Source: SZUA-545 sp050297855 (GTDB lineage: Bacteria > Campylobacterota > Campylobacteria > Campylobacterales > SZUA-545). Taken from it: 64,000 bases of DNA. The notes beneath the pieces were generated by a model, which worked only from the letters and a program-made list of their open reading frames with translations, had not been told where the DNA came from and did not search any database. Made by a program: the position numbers and the translations under genes. This document shows, piece after piece, positions 8,505-17,689 of the stretch (position 1 is its first letter; each line of letters starts with the position of its first letter). The stretch is taken from NCBI GenBank assembly GCA_050297855.1, contig JBNKTC010000010.1:496001-560000 (forward strand). Direction: 5' to 3'.

Positions 8505-9722
8505 TTACAACCGCACGATCTCGTCGTTCACAAAGACCATCTGCACCGCGCCGTTTAACATCTCGCCGTCATAGAGCGAGTCTGAAGTCGTGACGGTATG
8601 TTCTCCCTCTGGATCGAACAGCACCAGGTCCGCGTCCATACCCGGTTCGATTGCACCGGCTTTGCGGCCGATCATCGCCGCCGGAACCCGGGAGGCGAGT
8701 TCGACGAGCTGCGGCAGCGTGATGATGCCGCCGCGGACCAGCTTGGTGTAGTAGAGCGGCAGTGCGTCGGCGATGGCTGCACAGCCGTAAGCCGCGTCGG
8801 AGAAGGCGACATGTTTGTTGACCGGGGAGTTGGGCTGATGCAGGGCAGTCAGCATATCCACTTCGCCGCTTTTGAGATATCCGACCAGCGCGTCCATGTT
8901 CTCCCGCGAGGCCAAAGGCGGGTTGAGTTTGGCGGTCGTGTTGAAGCCGTCGCACGCTTCGTCGCAGTGCAGCAGGTGGTGGATGCTCACCTCGCATTTG
9001 ACGTCGATCCCCTCGCTTTTGGCCCGGGTGATCATCTCGATGGAGCGCGGCGACGCGATACTCTTAAAGAGAATGCTGATTCCGAAATTGCGGGCGATCT
9101 CGATCATCCGGGCGACGTGGACCGTCTCCCCCAGGGGCGGAATACCGACCAGACCGAGCTTGGTGGCGATCTTCCCTTCGGTCATAACGCCGACGGACCA
9201 GAGACTGGTATCATGGGCCTTACAGAAGAGCGTCACCCCATACATCTTTACGTACTCCGCGATGCGGCAGGCGACGTCGTTTTTGACGGAGGTGGTCATA
9301 TAAGGAGCGATCGCCCCGCGTTTGAGCAAGATGGCGATGTTGGTCAGGAGTTCGTTTTCGTCCGCCGATGCGATGGTGGTCTCGATGGTCGCGCCCTGGG
9401 ACTGGTGGCGATGACGTTGCACGAACTCCAGAACGATGTCGTTTTCCACCGCCGGAGCCGAATCCGGCGCCATCACGACGGTAGTCACCCCGCCGCCCAG
9501 TGCCTCTTTGGAGAGACGTTCGAGGGTTTTTCCGTTGAGATGGCTGTCGAGCAGACGGACGTTCGTATCGACGATGCCCGGGATCAGGTAGCCCCCCTTA
9601 CCGTCGATTTTCGCCTCTCCGGCGAGGTTGTCGCCGATCTCGATGATTTTGCCTCCGGCGATGCGTACTTCCGCTCGCCGCTCCCCTTTCGCATCGCAGA
9701 TCCTGACGTTGGTAATGACCAT
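8505..9722 (-). CDS. Dihydroorotase-like protein lacking metal ligands (PyrC'/PyrX type)
   Basis: 405-residue amidohydrolase-superfamily protein, closest by pattern to class I dihydroorotase (pyrimidine synthesis). Active enzymes bind zinc through Asp-x-His-x-His; here that site reads Asp52-Thr-Asn54-Val-Arg56. The usual His-Ala-Glu-Asp segment reads Lys-Ala-His-Asp, and the Thr-Asp-His-Ala-Pro-His segment reads Ala-Leu-His-Gln-Pro-Asn. The protein is therefore probably non-catalytic, like the PyrC' subunits needed to assemble some aspartate transcarbamoylases. pyrB is not in the window. It is divergently transcribed from the cytochrome c gene with about 50 bases between starts. Confidence 0.8.
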   Translation of the reverse strand: MVITNVRICDAKGERRAEVRIAGGKIIEIGDNLAGEAKIDGKGGYLIPGIVDTNVRLLDSHLNGKTLERLSKEALGGGVTTVVMAPDSAPAVENDIVLEFVQRHRHQSQGATIETTIASADENELLTNIAILLKRGAIAPYMTTSVKNDVACRIAEYVKMYGVTLFCKAHDTSLWSVGVMTEGKIATKLGLVGIPPLGETVHVARMIEIARNFGISILFKSIASPRSIEMITRAKSEGIDVKCEVSIHHLLHCDEACDGFNTTAKLNPPLASRENMDALVGYLKSGEVDMLTALHQPNSPVNKHVAFSDAAYGCAAIADALPLYYTKLVRGGIITLPQLVELASRVPAAMIGRKAGAIEPGMDADLVLFDPEGEHTVTTSDSLYDGEMLNGAVQMVFVNDEIVRL

Positions 9723-9772
9723 GGAGACCCTTTTCGTTATAATCTCATCATTATAGACAACGAAGGTTTAGA

Positions 9773-10135
9773 GTGAAATATATCGTCTGGCTTTTTTGGT
9801 TGCACACACTGCTCTGGGGCAGCAGCGATCTCTATGAAGCGGGGCAGAAGCTCTACTTCGCCAAAGGGTGCAACGGCTGTCACGGCGTCAAGGGCGAGGG
9901 GATGCACAACTACCCCATGCTCGCCAACCAGAACAAGGGCTATCTCGCCAAAAAGCTGCGTTTCTTCCGCGCGGGAAATTCCAACAACCAGCAGCAGGAG
10001 CTGATGATCGGATTTGCCCAAGACCTCACCGACGAAGAGATCGATGCGATCACCACCTTTCTCTACGAGTTCAAGGATGTCCAGGAAGAGCGCTACAACC
10101 CCGCTTACGAGACATGGGGAGACGGCGGGTCTTGA
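9773..10135 (+). CDS. Small class I cytochrome c
   Basis: 120 residues with an N-terminal signal segment (Val-Lys-Tyr-Ile-Val-Trp-Leu-Phe-Trp...), one haem site Cys-Asn-Gly-Cys-His near residue 35, and a probable Met ligand in Asn-Tyr-Pro-Met-Leu-Ala-Asn. Typical periplasmic single-haem electron carrier. The start is GTG at 9773 after GAAGG. A copy of the dispersed AT repeat fills the 43 bases between its stop and lpxB; co-transcription with lpxB is possible. Confidence 0.82.
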   Translation: MKYIVWLFWLHTLLWGSSDLYEAGQKLYFAKGCNGCHGVKGEGMHNYPMLANQNKGYLAKKLRFFRAGNSNNQQQELMIGFAQDLTDEEIDAITTFLYEFKDVQEERYNPAYETWGDGGS

Positions 10136-10168
10136 GAGAACTAAAAACTAAAAGTTAAAAACTACAAG
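10136..10168 (+). repeat. Dispersed ACTAAAA-type repeat
   Basis: Begins directly after the cytochrome c stop codon and ends just before the ribosome site of lpxB. It differs by a single base from the minus-strand copy at 1285-1317, nearly 9 kb away, and is close to the copy at 31691-31724. Confidence 0.85.
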
Positions 10169-10178
10169 GGAGTGATGC

Positions 10179-11222
10179 ATGAAACTGCTGGTATCGGCGC
10201 TGGAGCACTCGGCCAACGTTCATCTCGAAGCGGTTGCCAAAGAGCTTGGCGACGATGTGGAGCTGATGGGGATCTTCAGCTCGGAGCTCGGTGAGCCCAT
10301 CGTCGACCTGCGATCGCTGGCGATCATGGGGATCATCGATGCGCTCAAGAAGTTCCGTTTCTTTATGAAGCTCAAAGATCAGATGGCCGACCTGGCCGCC
10401 GAGGCGGACAAGATCCTGCTGATGGACTCCTCGGGATTCAACCTGCCCCTCGCCAAAGCGATCAAGGCACGCTACCCCGAGAAAGAGATCATCTACTATA
10501 TCCTGCCCCAGGCGTGGGCCTGGAAGCGGCGGCGGATCCCGGTCCTTGAGGAGACCATAGACCGGCTCCTTTCCATCCTCCCCTTCGAGCCGGGTTACTA
10601 CAGCCCCGATGCCGCCATCGAGTACGTGGGGCACCCCCTGCTGGACGAGATTCCCCGCTTCAAGGAGCGACTTGAGGGCCACAACGGCAAAATCGTCTTT
10701 ATGCCCGGCAGCCGCCGGGGCGAGATCACCAAGCTGATGCCCGTCTTCCGGGAAGTTCGCCGCCGCCTAGACAAACCGGCGGTAGTGGTCATTCCCGAGT
10801 TCTTCACCCGGGAGAAGATCGATGCCCTCTATGGCGATCTTGAGGGATTCGAGATCAGCCACGACGCCCATAACGCCCTCTACGAAGGGGAGTTCGCTTT
10901 CATCTGCAGCGGCACGGCGACCCTGGAAGCGTCACTGATCGGTATCCCCTTCATTTTGAGCTATATCGCCAAACCGCTGGACTATTTCATCGTCAGCACC
11001 CTCGCCCATGTGGACAAGGTGGGACTGGGAAACATCATGTTCAACCACTACAAAGGCGAAGATCTGCATCCGGAGTTTTTGCAAAAAGCGGTGACCCCGG
11101 GGCATCTGATTGCCGCCTACAAAGGGTACGACCGCACAGGGTATTTCGCCAATGCCCACTCCCTGCGGGAGTACCTGGGGCACGGCAGTTCGAAACGGGT
11201 GGCGGAGATTATCGAGGGGTAG
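10179..11222 (+). CDS. lpxB: Lipid-A-disaccharide synthase
   Basis: 347 residues, GT19 family. It condenses UDP-2,3-diacylglucosamine with lipid X to give lipid A disaccharide at the inner membrane. Visible family features are the N-terminal LLVSALEHSAN segment, Val-Gly-His-Pro-Leu-Leu-Asp, Met-Pro-Gly-Ser-Arg-Arg-Gly-Glu-Ile near residue 178, and Cys-Ser-Gly-Thr-Ala-Thr-Leu-Glu near residue 250. ATG at 10179 follows AAGGGAGTG. Length is slightly short for LpxB but normal for Campylobacterota. Converges with the thioredoxin gene 18 bases away. Confidence 0.93.
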   Translation: MKLLVSALEHSANVHLEAVAKELGDDVELMGIFSSELGEPIVDLRSLAIMGIIDALKKFRFFMKLKDQMADLAAEADKILLMDSSGFNLPLAKAIKARYPEKEIIYYILPQAWAWKRRRIPVLEETIDRLLSILPFEPGYYSPDAAIEYVGHPLLDEIPRFKERLEGHNGKIVFMPGSRRGEITKLMPVFREVRRRLDKPAVVVIPEFFTREKIDALYGDLEGFEISHDAHNALYEGEFAFICSGTATLEASLIGIPFILSYIAKPLDYFIVSTLAHVDKVGLGNIMFNHYKGEDLHPEFLQKAVTPGHLIAAYKGYDRTGYFANAHSLREYLGHGSSKRVAEIIEG

Positions 11223-11240
11223 AGAGGGAAAGCGGCAAAC

Positions 11241-11636
11241 CTACTGGCGCGCTTCGCGTTTCGCCTCGCGCAGTTTGTCGGTAAAATCTTTCACATTGGC
11301 ACCGCCATCCTGGCGGGCGACCTTCGTCTCGTCGGGTTTGAGGAAGTGAAAGGTCGGCGTCCCGATGTACCCAAGCCCCGAAGGCACCAGCTGGGCCTCG
11401 ATATCGATCTCGACGGGGACGAATCCCATCTCCACTTCAGTCATCACATTGTCGTCCTCGAAGACGATATCTTTCATGTATTCGCAGGCGGGGCACCCTT
11501 CGCGGGTCAGCATCACCATCACCAGTTTATTCTCTTTCTGTGCCTGTTCCAGCGCCGTATCGTACGAACGGGTCCAGTTCAGTTCCGCCATCAGAAGGGT
11601 CGTCGTCAGGGCCAGCAGTGCAATGATTTTGTGCAT
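11241..11636 (-). CDS. Periplasmic thioredoxin-fold protein (CPAC motif)
   Basis: 131 residues with a signal peptide (cut after about residue 17) and a thioredoxin-fold domain with the redox motif Cys-Pro-Ala-Cys and a cis-proline loop Gly-Thr-Pro-Thr-Phe. Related to SoxW/DsbD-gamma-like thioredoxins. It follows dsbD after 12 bases on the same strand and is therefore a likely receiver of electrons from DsbD in the periplasm, for example for cytochrome c maturation. Confidence 0.82.
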   Translation of the reverse strand: MHKIIALLALTTTLLMAELNWTRSYDTALEQAQKENKLVMVMLTREGCPACEYMKDIVFEDDNVMTEVEMGFVPVEIDIEAQLVPSGLGYIGTPTFHFLKPDETKVARQDGGANVKDFTDKLREAKREARQ

Positions 11637-11648
11637 AAATTCTTTCTC

Positions 11649-13439
11649 CTAGAGTTGATTAAGCCGTTCGAGGAACGGCTGGGGTTCGATAAATCCAACA
11701 ATATCCTTGCCCGGGATCTGTTTGCCCGCGGCATCGAAGAAAAGGATTGCCGGGGGGCCGAAGAGGCCAAACTTTTTCGTCAACGCCTTCTCTACATCGC
11801 TGTTGTCGGTGATATCGGCGCGGATCAGCGCAAACTCCGCCATCTTCGTCTTGACGGCGGGGTCGGCGAAGGTGACCGCTTCGAGTTCCTCGCAGGCGGT
11901 ACACCACTTGGCGCTGAAGTCCAGGATAACCTTCTTGCCTGCAGAAGCCGCCAGTGCCGCCTCAAACTCCGGGATCGAGTGCACCTCTTTCCAGACCGCT
12001 TCGGTAGCGGGGGCGGCGCCCACCGGGCGTTCGGGAGCGGTAATCTTGCCCAGAGGGTTGAGCATATCGCCCGAACCGGTCATCCCGCCGACGAACAAGG
12101 TCGCGGCGTACATGAAGACCAGGATCGCCACCGCCTTTTTGTAGGCATGGCCGCAGCGGGTACAGGCGTCTTTGATGGGTTCAAAGGCCCCAAGGCTGAC
12201 AGCGACGAAGACCAGCAACACCGACCAGAGCAGCATCGTCACCGGGTCGGGAAGGATTCGGCTCATCATCCAGACGGCGACGCCCAGCAGCAGCACTCCG
12301 AAGAAGGCTTTGACACTGTCCATCCACTCGCCCGGTTTGGGCATGAACTTGCCGGCGGTGGTCCCGACGATGATAAGCGGAACCCCCATCCCCATGCTCA
12401 TGGCGAAGAGTGCCGCACCCCCCAGCACCGCGTCACCGGTCTGGCCGATGTAGACCAGCGCGCCCGCCAGGGGCGCCGCGACACAGGGACCAACGATAAG
12501 CGCCGAAAGGAAGCCCATGATGGCGACCCCGGCGCTCCCTTTGTGGTCTTTGCCCGCCGTCGTCAGTTTCGCCTGCAGAAAGTTGGGCATCTGCAGCTCG
12601 AACATCCCGAACATGGAAAAAGAGAGCAGGACGAAGATGAGCGAGAAGGTGATGATCACCTCGGGCGCCTGCATTGCCGCCTGAAGGTTGGAACCAAACA
12701 TCCCCGCCAGCACCCCGGCAAAGGTGTAGGCCGCCGCCATCGCCAGTACATAGACCAGCGAGAGGTAGAAGGCGCGGCGGGTCGTCATCTCGCCCCCGCC
12801 CTGGGAGACGATGACCGAAGAGAGAATCGGAATCATCGGGAAGACGCAGGGGGTCAGGGAGAGCAGCAGGCCGAACCCGAAGAACGTCGCCAGGATCCAA
12901 AAGAAACTGCTCTCCTTGATGGTCTGGGCGATCATGTCGGTTTCCGAGACCGCACCGCCTGCATTTGCCGCAGCGGCTTTCGGCGCGTCAGATACGGCGG
13001 CATTCCCCGAGGCCGTCTCCAGCGACGCCGTATCGACCTCAAAGGTCGCTGTTTTGCTCAGCGGCTCGTAACAGATCCCCCGTTCGGAACACCCCTGATA
13101 GGCTAGAGTGACCGTGACGTTTTGCTTGCCGCTCGCACCCTCCGCTTTGGCAAGCACCGCCCGCAGCTTCGGGGATTCGAGATAGACCCGGTCACCCTGG
13201 TGATCGACGGCTTCGGGAGCTTCGACACGGGCGATGGAAACCCCGTCTCCCTCCGTGATTGTCAGGGTTACCTTCTCTTCATAGAGGTAGATGTCTTCCC
13301 CGAGAGCGATTGTCGCATCGATGGCGCCGTCCGCGTAAGTGATGTCGGGTTGAAATGCCTCGTCCGGCATCAAAAACTTGGGCTGTAAAGCGAAAAGCGG
13401 GAGCACCGCCATCACCATCAAAGCGAGTATCTTGCGCAT
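11649..13439 (-). CDS. dsbD: Thiol:disulfide interchange protein DsbD
   Basis: 596 residues. It carries electrons from cytosolic thioredoxin across the inner membrane to periplasmic thiol proteins. The N-terminal alpha domain (~20-140) has the Cys pair in Gln-Gly-Cys-Ser...Gly-Ile-Cys. The membrane domain (~185-430) has Thr-Pro-Cys-Val-Phe-Pro and Gly-Pro-Cys-Val-Ala-Ala-Pro. The C-terminal gamma thioredoxin domain has Cys-Thr-Ala-Cys. All three redox pairs are intact. ATG at 13439 is preferred over GTG at 13448 because AAGG lies about 9 bases upstream of the ATG but abuts the GTG. Heads an operon with the CPAC thioredoxin. Confidence 0.92.
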   Translation of the reverse strand: MRKILALMVMAVLPLFALQPKFLMPDEAFQPDITYADGAIDATIALGEDIYLYEEKVTLTITEGDGVSIARVEAPEAVDHQGDRVYLESPKLRAVLAKAEGASGKQNVTVTLAYQGCSERGICYEPLSKTATFEVDTASLETASGNAAVSDAPKAAAANAGGAVSETDMIAQTIKESSFFWILATFFGFGLLLSLTPCVFPMIPILSSVIVSQGGGEMTTRRAFYLSLVYVLAMAAAYTFAGVLAGMFGSNLQAAMQAPEVIITFSLIFVLLSFSMFGMFELQMPNFLQAKLTTAGKDHKGSAGVAIMGFLSALIVGPCVAAPLAGALVYIGQTGDAVLGGAALFAMSMGMGVPLIIVGTTAGKFMPKPGEWMDSVKAFFGVLLLGVAVWMMSRILPDPVTMLLWSVLLVFVAVSLGAFEPIKDACTRCGHAYKKAVAILVFMYAATLFVGGMTGSGDMLNPLGKITAPERPVGAAPATEAVWKEVHSIPEFEAALAASAGKKVILDFSAKWCTACEELEAVTFADPAVKTKMAEFALIRADITDNSDVEKALTKKFGLFGPPAILFFDAAGKQIPGKDIVGFIEPQPFLERLNQL

Positions 13440-13640
13440 TTTAGGCACCCTTGTGAATATTGTGTATCGATTTTAACTTACAAAGCTTGCAATCATAACG
13501 TCTTTGCCGCGTAAAACCGAAGCCTTCAGCTTTGGCTGATTAATCATAGCGGTCTACTGTAAAAAAATCGTAAATCGTTCCGGTTTTAGAAAGATTTTAT
13601 ACAAAGGTGACTATTATTTCGGTCTTCACTTCAAAAACAT

Positions 13641-13718
13641 CGGGGCGTGGCGCAGTCTGGCTAGCGTGCTACCTTGGGGTGGTAGAGGTCGCCGGTTCGA
13701 GTCCGGTCGCTCCGACCA
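13641..13718 (+). tRNA. tRNA-Pro (anticodon GGG)
   Basis: 78 bases folding as a full cloverleaf. The acceptor stem CGGGGCG pairs with CGCTCCG (one G-T pair), followed by A and an encoded CCA. The D arm is GCGC/GCGT and the anticodon stem CTACC/GGTAG encloses the loop TTGGGGT, giving anticodon GGG. The T arm GCCGG-TTCGAGT-CCGGT is standard. An AT-rich upstream stretch with TATACA around 13600 is a plausible promoter. Confidence 0.95.
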
Positions 13719-13842
13719 TTAATTCAGCAACACTTCATATGACCGTTATCTGTTTCACCTTTTTTTGACTTCAACGACGTTCCATTGACAATATTAAACA
13801 TGCACCGTCTTACAATGCGTACATCCATTTCAAGGAGCTTCC

Positions 13843-14031
13843 GTGATTGCGCTTTGCCGGATTTTTGATCGATCCGATACATCCCTTTACGAAAACAGCG
13901 TGATTCATGACGACCTCGAATCCGCATATGTCCTTGAAATACCTCTGACTCCGGATACTCAAGAGCCGATACCGCCCGTCCATCCCCCACAAAACGATCA
14001 TGAAAAGAGCCCTGTTCCCGCCCAATACTGA
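13843..14031 (+). CDS. Possible small protein, 62 residues
   Basis: GTG start with AAGGAG five bases upstream, in the gap between tRNA-Pro and the response regulator. The product is soluble-looking, acidic, and ends in a Pro/His-rich tail. No family is recognised. TTGACA and TACAAT hexamers occur upstream but 20 bases apart, which is too far for a good sigma-70 promoter. The ribosome site is the only strong evidence. Confidence 0.3.
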   Translation: MIALCRIFDRSDTSLYENSVIHDDLESAYVLEIPLTPDTQEPIPPVHPPQNDHEKSPVPAQY

Positions 14032-14107
14032 ATTCACCCTTTGATCCGGTGCAGAAACAATAACCTTTTTCTGCCGTTAGGGTATACTTTTTTAAGAAAG
14101 GGAATAT

Positions 14108-15622
14108 ATGGCTGAGAATCAGAAACTTCTCGAACTGCACAAGCTCGCATCCAGTATGACACTGCTCTACGTCGAGGATAATGAGGGACTCCGGGAGCAG
14201 GCGGTCAAGCTGTTCAAAAAGTTCTTCAACGAGGTGATCGTCGCCGACAACGGCCAGACCGGCCTTGAATCGTTCAAAACACACCCTGTCGAGCTGGTCA
14301 TTACCGATATCAAAATGCCCGAGATGAACGGGCTGGAGATGGCCCGGGAAATCCATGCCGTCGCACCCCACACCAAGATCATTATCACCTCCGCATATGA
14401 CGACACCGCCTACCTCATGGAGGCGATCAACACGGGCGTTTTCCGCTACCTCAAGAAGCCGCTCTCCATGGCCGAACTCACCAGCACCCTGCTCGACGGC
14501 CTGCAGCACATCCGTCGTGAAAAAGAGGAACAACTTTTCTCCTACTACACCAAAACGATCTTCGAAAACCAAAAAAACCTGCTCATCCTCTACCGCAACC
14601 GGGCACCTGTGATGGTCAATCAGGCCGGACTGGAGTTTTTCGACACCGACAACGTCGCATCGTTTGCCAAGGCGGTCCCGGACCTTGGCAGCCACTTTCT
14701 TCCCCATCGCAATTTTCTCTATAACGATGAAACGGGAGAGTGGTATACCAAGGCGATGGAACAGCCCGGACGGCTTTTTCATGTCAAGATGCGTGACCGC
14801 GACACCGCCACTTGCCATTTCATTTTCAAAATGGTCGAGATCGACGGATCTCAGGGGTATCGACTCGTCTCTCTGGACAACGTGACCGAACTGGGCCTTC
14901 TGTCACTCTTCGACGAACACGCCGACAAAGAGGATAAAGCTTTCAGCGACCGCAGCCGCATCTTCAGCCTGATCGAGACGGCCCAGCGCAATAATGCCGA
15001 GATCAAACTCCATAACCATTACAAGGGACTGACCATCGCCAACCCCGGTATGATCGACCGCCTCGAAGACGAGGTGCTGGTGCTGCGCACCTCCTATCTG
15101 CAACAGAAAGCGATCCAGGTCGAGGGAAGTGTCTTGATCTCCAGCGACCTCTTCCCCGCCGAGCTGCTCTGTGAGCACATCACCAATATCAACTTTGAAA
15201 GCCGCACCGTTTCCATCGACCGCTTCCGATTCGTCTCCCAGTCCCCGACCCAGCGCAAAAGCATTCGATTGGCCCCCGAAGAAGAGCATACCGCTTCCCT
15301 GTTCTACCGGGAACTCAAAACGACCGGAGAGGTTTCGGTCGTCGACCTCTCCGTCGAGGCGGTCAAACTGAAGATCCTGGCCCTGCCCGCGGGCATGAAA
15401 AAAGAGGAACCGGTCCGTGTAGACATCGTCTTGACCCATGCAGGCCGCCCCCTCATCATCAATACCCACGGAACCATCTACACCATCCGTGAACTCCCGC
15501 ACGAGTTTCATGTCATCGTACTGATGGAGCTGGGCGAAGAGCCCAGGAAGAAGCTGGTCGACTACCTTGCCCACCGGCAGATCTCGCTGATTCGAGAATT
15601 TAAAGGATTGCAGTATGCGTAA
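14108..15622 (+). CDS. Response regulator REC-PAS-like-PilZ-like, copy 1
   Basis: 504 residues. Residues 10-130 are a receiver with Asp-Asn (YVEDN), phosphoacceptor Asp in Val-Ile-Thr-Asp-Ile-Lys-Met-Pro and the conserved Lys in Tyr-Leu-Lys-Lys-Pro. Residues ~140-265 resemble a PAS fold. The C-terminal ~200 residues contain PilZ c-di-GMP signatures: Arg-Lys-Ser-Ile-Arg (RxxxR, ~382-386) and Asp-Leu-Ser-Val-Glu-Ala (~414-419), the latter DxSxxG with Ala for the final Gly. The same architecture is seen at 24186-25691. Lies 48 bases upstream of the kinase at 15671, its likely partner. Output probably by protein interaction or c-di-GMP binding, as there is no DNA-binding domain. Confidence 0.8.
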   Translation: MAENQKLLELHKLASSMTLLYVEDNEGLREQAVKLFKKFFNEVIVADNGQTGLESFKTHPVELVITDIKMPEMNGLEMAREIHAVAPHTKIIITSAYDDTAYLMEAINTGVFRYLKKPLSMAELTSTLLDGLQHIRREKEEQLFSYYTKTIFENQKNLLILYRNRAPVMVNQAGLEFFDTDNVASFAKAVPDLGSHFLPHRNFLYNDETGEWYTKAMEQPGRLFHVKMRDRDTATCHFIFKMVEIDGSQGYRLVSLDNVTELGLLSLFDEHADKEDKAFSDRSRIFSLIETAQRNNAEIKLHNHYKGLTIANPGMIDRLEDEVLVLRTSYLQQKAIQVEGSVLISSDLFPAELLCEHITNINFESRTVSIDRFRFVSQSPTQRKSIRLAPEEEHTASLFYRELKTTGEVSVVDLSVEAVKLKILALPAGMKKEEPVRVDIVLTHAGRPLIINTHGTIYTIRELPHEFHVIVLMELGEEPRKKLVDYLAHRQISLIREFKGLQYA

Positions 15623-15670
15623 TCCACCGCCCCCTGTCGTACCGGCCGAGACCGCCCCCGGGAGACCGAA

Positions 15671-17449
15671 ATGAACAAAATCCTGCTGCTTGTCGCGTTG
15701 CTGTTCCTTGACGGCGTCCTGGGAGGATGGTTCTACAGCATCTCCGTCGCGGAGCGCGAGCGCAAAGCCGAGATCTATACTCGTGAGCTTCACCATCTCT
15801 GCACAGGCGCGCGCGAAAGCTTTCGCATCGTCGCGGAACAGACCTTTTATACCATCGTCACACAGCCTGACGTTCTGGCGATTCTGCGGCAGCTCAACCC
15901 CGACGATCCGGTATCGGTCGATGCCACCCATGATGCCCTCTACCACCTCCTCAAAGAGCGGTATGAGAAACTGCGCAACCATGCAGGTGTCAGACAGCTC
16001 CATTTCCATCTCCCCGACGGCCGGAGCCTGCTGCGGATGCACCGTCCCGAGCGCTACGGAGACCCCCTCTTTTCCGTCCGACACTCGGTCTACCTGGCCA
16101 ACACCGAAAAACGCTTCGCCGAAGGCTTCGAGGAGGGACGCATCTTCAACGGCATCCGCTATGTCTATCCCATCATCGACGAGGGGCACCATTACGGCAG
16201 TGTCGAAGTCAGTCAGTCCGTCGGAAGCGTGATCAAATGGCTCAACAGCCTGGCTCCCGACGAAGGCTTCCTCTTCCTGATTCGCCATGACGCCGTTACC
16301 AGCAAGGTTTTTGCCGACGAGCAAAGCAACTATGCCGCTTCCCCCCTGAACGGATTTGATGAAGACCGGGAGGTTTCCCGACTTTTCCCGGAACGTTATA
16401 CTCCCTTCCTCGAAATCCTGAGCGAGAACAGCGAGCTTCTCGTCAGAATGCTTCGCGGCGACACCTTTATGGTTCCGGTCTCCGCCGACGGAGAAACAGC
16501 ACTGGTCACCTTCGAACCGATCCGCAACTTCAAAGATCAGAGTGTCGGGTATCTGCTGCGGTTCGACACCGAAAGCGCTTCGTCTCTGCTTCACGACGAC
16601 CTTGCCTACCGGCTCTCCATCATCACCCTCGTTTCATTTTTCATCCTGCTGATCTTTCTTGTGCAGCTGCGCAACCAGAAACGCACGGAAGACACCAACC
16701 GCGAGCTGAACCGTCTCATCGACGAGATCCGTGAGACCAACAACCTGATCATCGCCCAGTCCCGACAGGTCGCCATGGGCGAGATGATGAGCCTTCTCGC
16801 CCACCAGTGGCGCCAGCCTATCACCATCATCGAGATGGCGGTCAACAACCTGATCGTGGATCTCGAGCTGGAGCAGTTCGAGCCTCGGGAGATGATTGCG
16901 GAACTCCACGGCCTGAGCGATCAGACCCAGACCCTCTCCCGGCTCATCTCCGAATTCCGCGAACGGTTCGAAACCTCTGGCTCTGAAGAGACGGTCACCC
17001 CCGGCACCCTGATCAGCGATATTCTCCATGTCATGCAAAGCACCCTGTCCGATCACGACATCAACACGCTTTTCGAAGACCGCACCACGAAGCCGCTGCA
17101 GCTGGACCGCAGCGCTTTGTTCCAAGTCTGCCTCGCACTGCTGACCAATGCCAGGGAGGCGCTGATCGAACGCGAGACGCCCGATCCCCTGATCCGTATC
17201 GTCACGGAACAGAGTGAGCAGGCGGTCGTACTCACCGTCTGCGACAATGCCGGCGGGATTACCATTGAGCCGATCTCGCGGATTTTCGAGCCCTACTTCA
17301 GTACCAAAAAAGAGCTCAACCAGACCGGCATCGGCCTCTATGTCGCCCGATTGATCACCACAAAAAAACTGCACGGGTCGCTGGAAGCGGAAAACCGTGA
17401 CGAAGGGGCCTGTTTCACCCTGACCATCCCGTTGGATGCCGGAACATGA
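15671..17449 (+). CDS. Sensor histidine kinase with Cache-type periplasmic domain
   Basis: 592 residues. An N-terminal membrane helix is followed by a ~290-residue periplasmic sensor of the double-Cache type (His-Leu-Pro-Asp-Gly-Arg-Ser...Arg-Met-His-Arg-Pro-Glu), a second helix near 320-340 and a coiled coil. The phosphoacceptor motif is His-Gln-Trp-Arg-Gln-Pro, typical of Campylobacterota kinases. The ATPase has the N box (LTNAREAL), Asp-Asn-Ala-Gly-Gly and Gly-Ile-Gly-Leu-Tyr. Most likely phosphorylates the REC-PilZ regulator encoded directly upstream. The ligand is unknown; Cache domains commonly bind small organic molecules. Confidence 0.88.
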   Translation: MNKILLLVALLFLDGVLGGWFYSISVAERERKAEIYTRELHHLCTGARESFRIVAEQTFYTIVTQPDVLAILRQLNPDDPVSVDATHDALYHLLKERYEKLRNHAGVRQLHFHLPDGRSLLRMHRPERYGDPLFSVRHSVYLANTEKRFAEGFEEGRIFNGIRYVYPIIDEGHHYGSVEVSQSVGSVIKWLNSLAPDEGFLFLIRHDAVTSKVFADEQSNYAASPLNGFDEDREVSRLFPERYTPFLEILSENSELLVRMLRGDTFMVPVSADGETALVTFEPIRNFKDQSVGYLLRFDTESASSLLHDDLAYRLSIITLVSFFILLIFLVQLRNQKRTEDTNRELNRLIDEIRETNNLIIAQSRQVAMGEMMSLLAHQWRQPITIIEMAVNNLIVDLELEQFEPREMIAELHGLSDQTQTLSRLISEFRERFETSGSEETVTPGTLISDILHVMQSTLSDHDINTLFEDRTTKPLQLDRSALFQVCLALLTNAREALIERETPDPLIRIVTEQSEQAVVLTVCDNAGGITIEPISRIFEPYFSTKKELNQTGIGLYVARLITTKKLHGSLEAENRDEGACFTLTIPLDAGT

Positions 17450-17534
17450 TGCCGTTTCAATCGACAGAAATTCCCTATCAATATTTCCTGCGACATGCTA
17501 CTCTTGCAGGAGTGTTTGATAACAAGGAGTTGTG

Positions 17535-17642
17535 ATGCCGTGTCTCTGTCAACCGCGTTCCCTGCTGGGTGAAACGCCTACAGCGCTCTACTTTGGAAAG
17601 CCGCAGCCCGAGCCCCTCAGACGCATCACCTCGGAACGGTAG
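17535..17642 (+). CDS. Possible small protein, 35 residues
   Basis: ATG at 17535 has an AAGGAG ribosome site 6-7 bases upstream, in the gap between the kinase and the lipocalin gene. The peptide is basic and Pro/Arg-rich with two Cys near the N-terminus (Met-Pro-Cys-Leu-Cys). No family is recognised. A leader-peptide or small-protein role is possible. Confidence 0.3.
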   Translation: MPCLCQPRSLLGETPTALYFGKPQPEPLRRITSER

Positions 17643-17689
17643 AATATGAAACTGGGCTACAGCGGCCCCGATATGAAAGGAGCGACATC

